Assembly: GCA_920105805.1 (NCBI GenBank) | Contig: CAKKTI010000169.1 | Location: 1-35,250, forward strand | Direction: 5' to 3' | Source: Condylostoma magnum | Taxonomy: Eukaryota > Ciliophora > Heterotrichea > Heterotrichida > Condylostomatidae | Length of the DNA stretch: 35,250 bases | Part shown: positions 33,644 through 35,250 of the stretch, piece by piece | Layout: each line of letters begins with the position of its first letter | Numbering within the stretch: position 1 is the stretch's first letter | The notes under the pieces: model-generated | Database searches by the model: none | What the model saw: the letters and a program-made list of their open reading frames with translations, nothing else | Told to the model about the DNA's origin: nothing | Made by a program: the position numbers and the translations under genes

Positions 33644-34195
33644 ATGGTGCGAGCTTTAATATTAATCGGAATTTTAGTGTTATCACACGGTCAAATGCTA
33701 CAAGAAAACAACTACGAATGTGTCCGAGACTTCTTACAGGGGTATACCCAAGGGTACTCTGGAGACAGTTCTAAACAATTGCCTGAGGAGTGTCTGAATG
33801 ACTCGACTTAAATCTCAGTGGACAATCACATCGCTGGGATTTTGATAGACATGGCCAAGGGCGACAAGCAGGGGGCTATTTTACTTGCCAAGGAATTAAT
33901 CAATGTAGTATACCAATCCGTTTCTAGCTGTGATCTAGGAGCGATATTTGGCAACATTGACGCTAATATCACCAATCATGGTATTTTACATGTTATATAA
34001 AACTTTGTTGCAAATTACGCAAGTTCTTATAATGATTTGACTGTTGCTTATGAGGATTTAGCAAGTGGACAGTGTAAGGAGGCTGGGGAGAAGTATGGAG
34101 AGGCCCTTGCATTGATGGTTCCACAGCCAAGCACACTCAAATTAGCAGCGTTTTTGCCATTGAGGGATTAGTTAGTGATTTATTAGTTTAATTGA
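33644..34195 (+). CDS. Small secreted Cys-containing protein
   Basis: About 183 residues, ATG 33644 to TGA 34193-34195 (TAG 34184-34186 and an earlier TAG are alternatives). A signal peptide (MVRALILIGILVLSHG) is followed by widely spaced Cys residues (ECVRDFLQGYTQGYSGDSS, then LPEECLNDS, SSCDLGAIFGNI and ASGQCKEAGEKYGEA). The long helical segments between Cys (ILIDMAKGDKQGAILLAKEL) suggest a small helical disulfide-stabilised protein, with loose likeness to other secreted ciliate proteins of this size. I do not recognise a named family. Its stop lies 8 nt from the convergent kinase's stop. Confidence 0.75.
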
Positions 34196-34203
34196 CATGT
34201 TAT

Positions 34204-35250
<1,047 letters not shown>

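Overview
This window looks like macronuclear DNA of a heterotrich-type ciliate, and Condylostoma is the best match. Conserved proteins read straight through TAA and TAG as Gln. TGA falls exactly on conserved Trp positions: the AP-4 beta 'IW.IGE' motif, the AGC-kinase 'PPFW' motif and a Notch-type LNR repeat. The same triplets also appear to end genes. Several genes have no usable TGA before a neighbour begins and must stop at TAA or TAG. An in-frame 15-nt GT..AG intron (6252-6266) is the typical heterotrich size. Together this fits the context-dependent 'Condylostoma' code, in which all three stop codons have two meanings. Karyorelicts share TAR=Gln and TGA=Trp/stop, but TAA/TAG termination argues against them. 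Standard-code gene calling fails here, so many calls rest on translation by hand.

Layout. 1-6341 (-): a huge secreted/membrane protein with LNR repeats, a beta-helix and C-terminal membrane helices, running off the left edge. 6342-8942: an AT-rich block with two possible + strand genes, the first a multi-pass membrane protein. 8944-12363 (-): a receptor-like protein with a periplasmic-binding fold and about seven membrane helices. 12364-14026 (-): two AT-rich hypothetical genes. 14047-16992 (+): valyl-tRNA synthetase, possibly sharing a 14-bp palindromic start region with its divergent neighbour. 17041-17762 (+): a hypothetical gene. 17763-18770 (-): an acid ceramidase/NAAA-like hydrolase. 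18784-26877 (-): VPS13. 26978-29272 (-): AP-4 beta. 29780-34195 (+): a coiled-coil protein, an EF-hand protein, a granulin protein, a CFAP97D-like ciliary protein and a small secreted Cys protein. 34204-35250 (-): an AGC kinase running off the right edge.

The genes do not form one pathway. VPS13 (bulk lipid transfer), AP-4 (trafficking) and the ceramidase-like enzyme are all membrane/lipid functions, but adjacency in a ciliate is weak evidence of a shared role. The strongest theme is compaction: same-strand genes 12-13 nt apart and convergent genes whose stop codons are 0-8 nt apart. That leaves almost no private 3' UTR, although this type of code is thought to recognise a stop by its closeness to the mRNA end. 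I saw no tRNA, rRNA, CRISPR array or recognisable mobile element.
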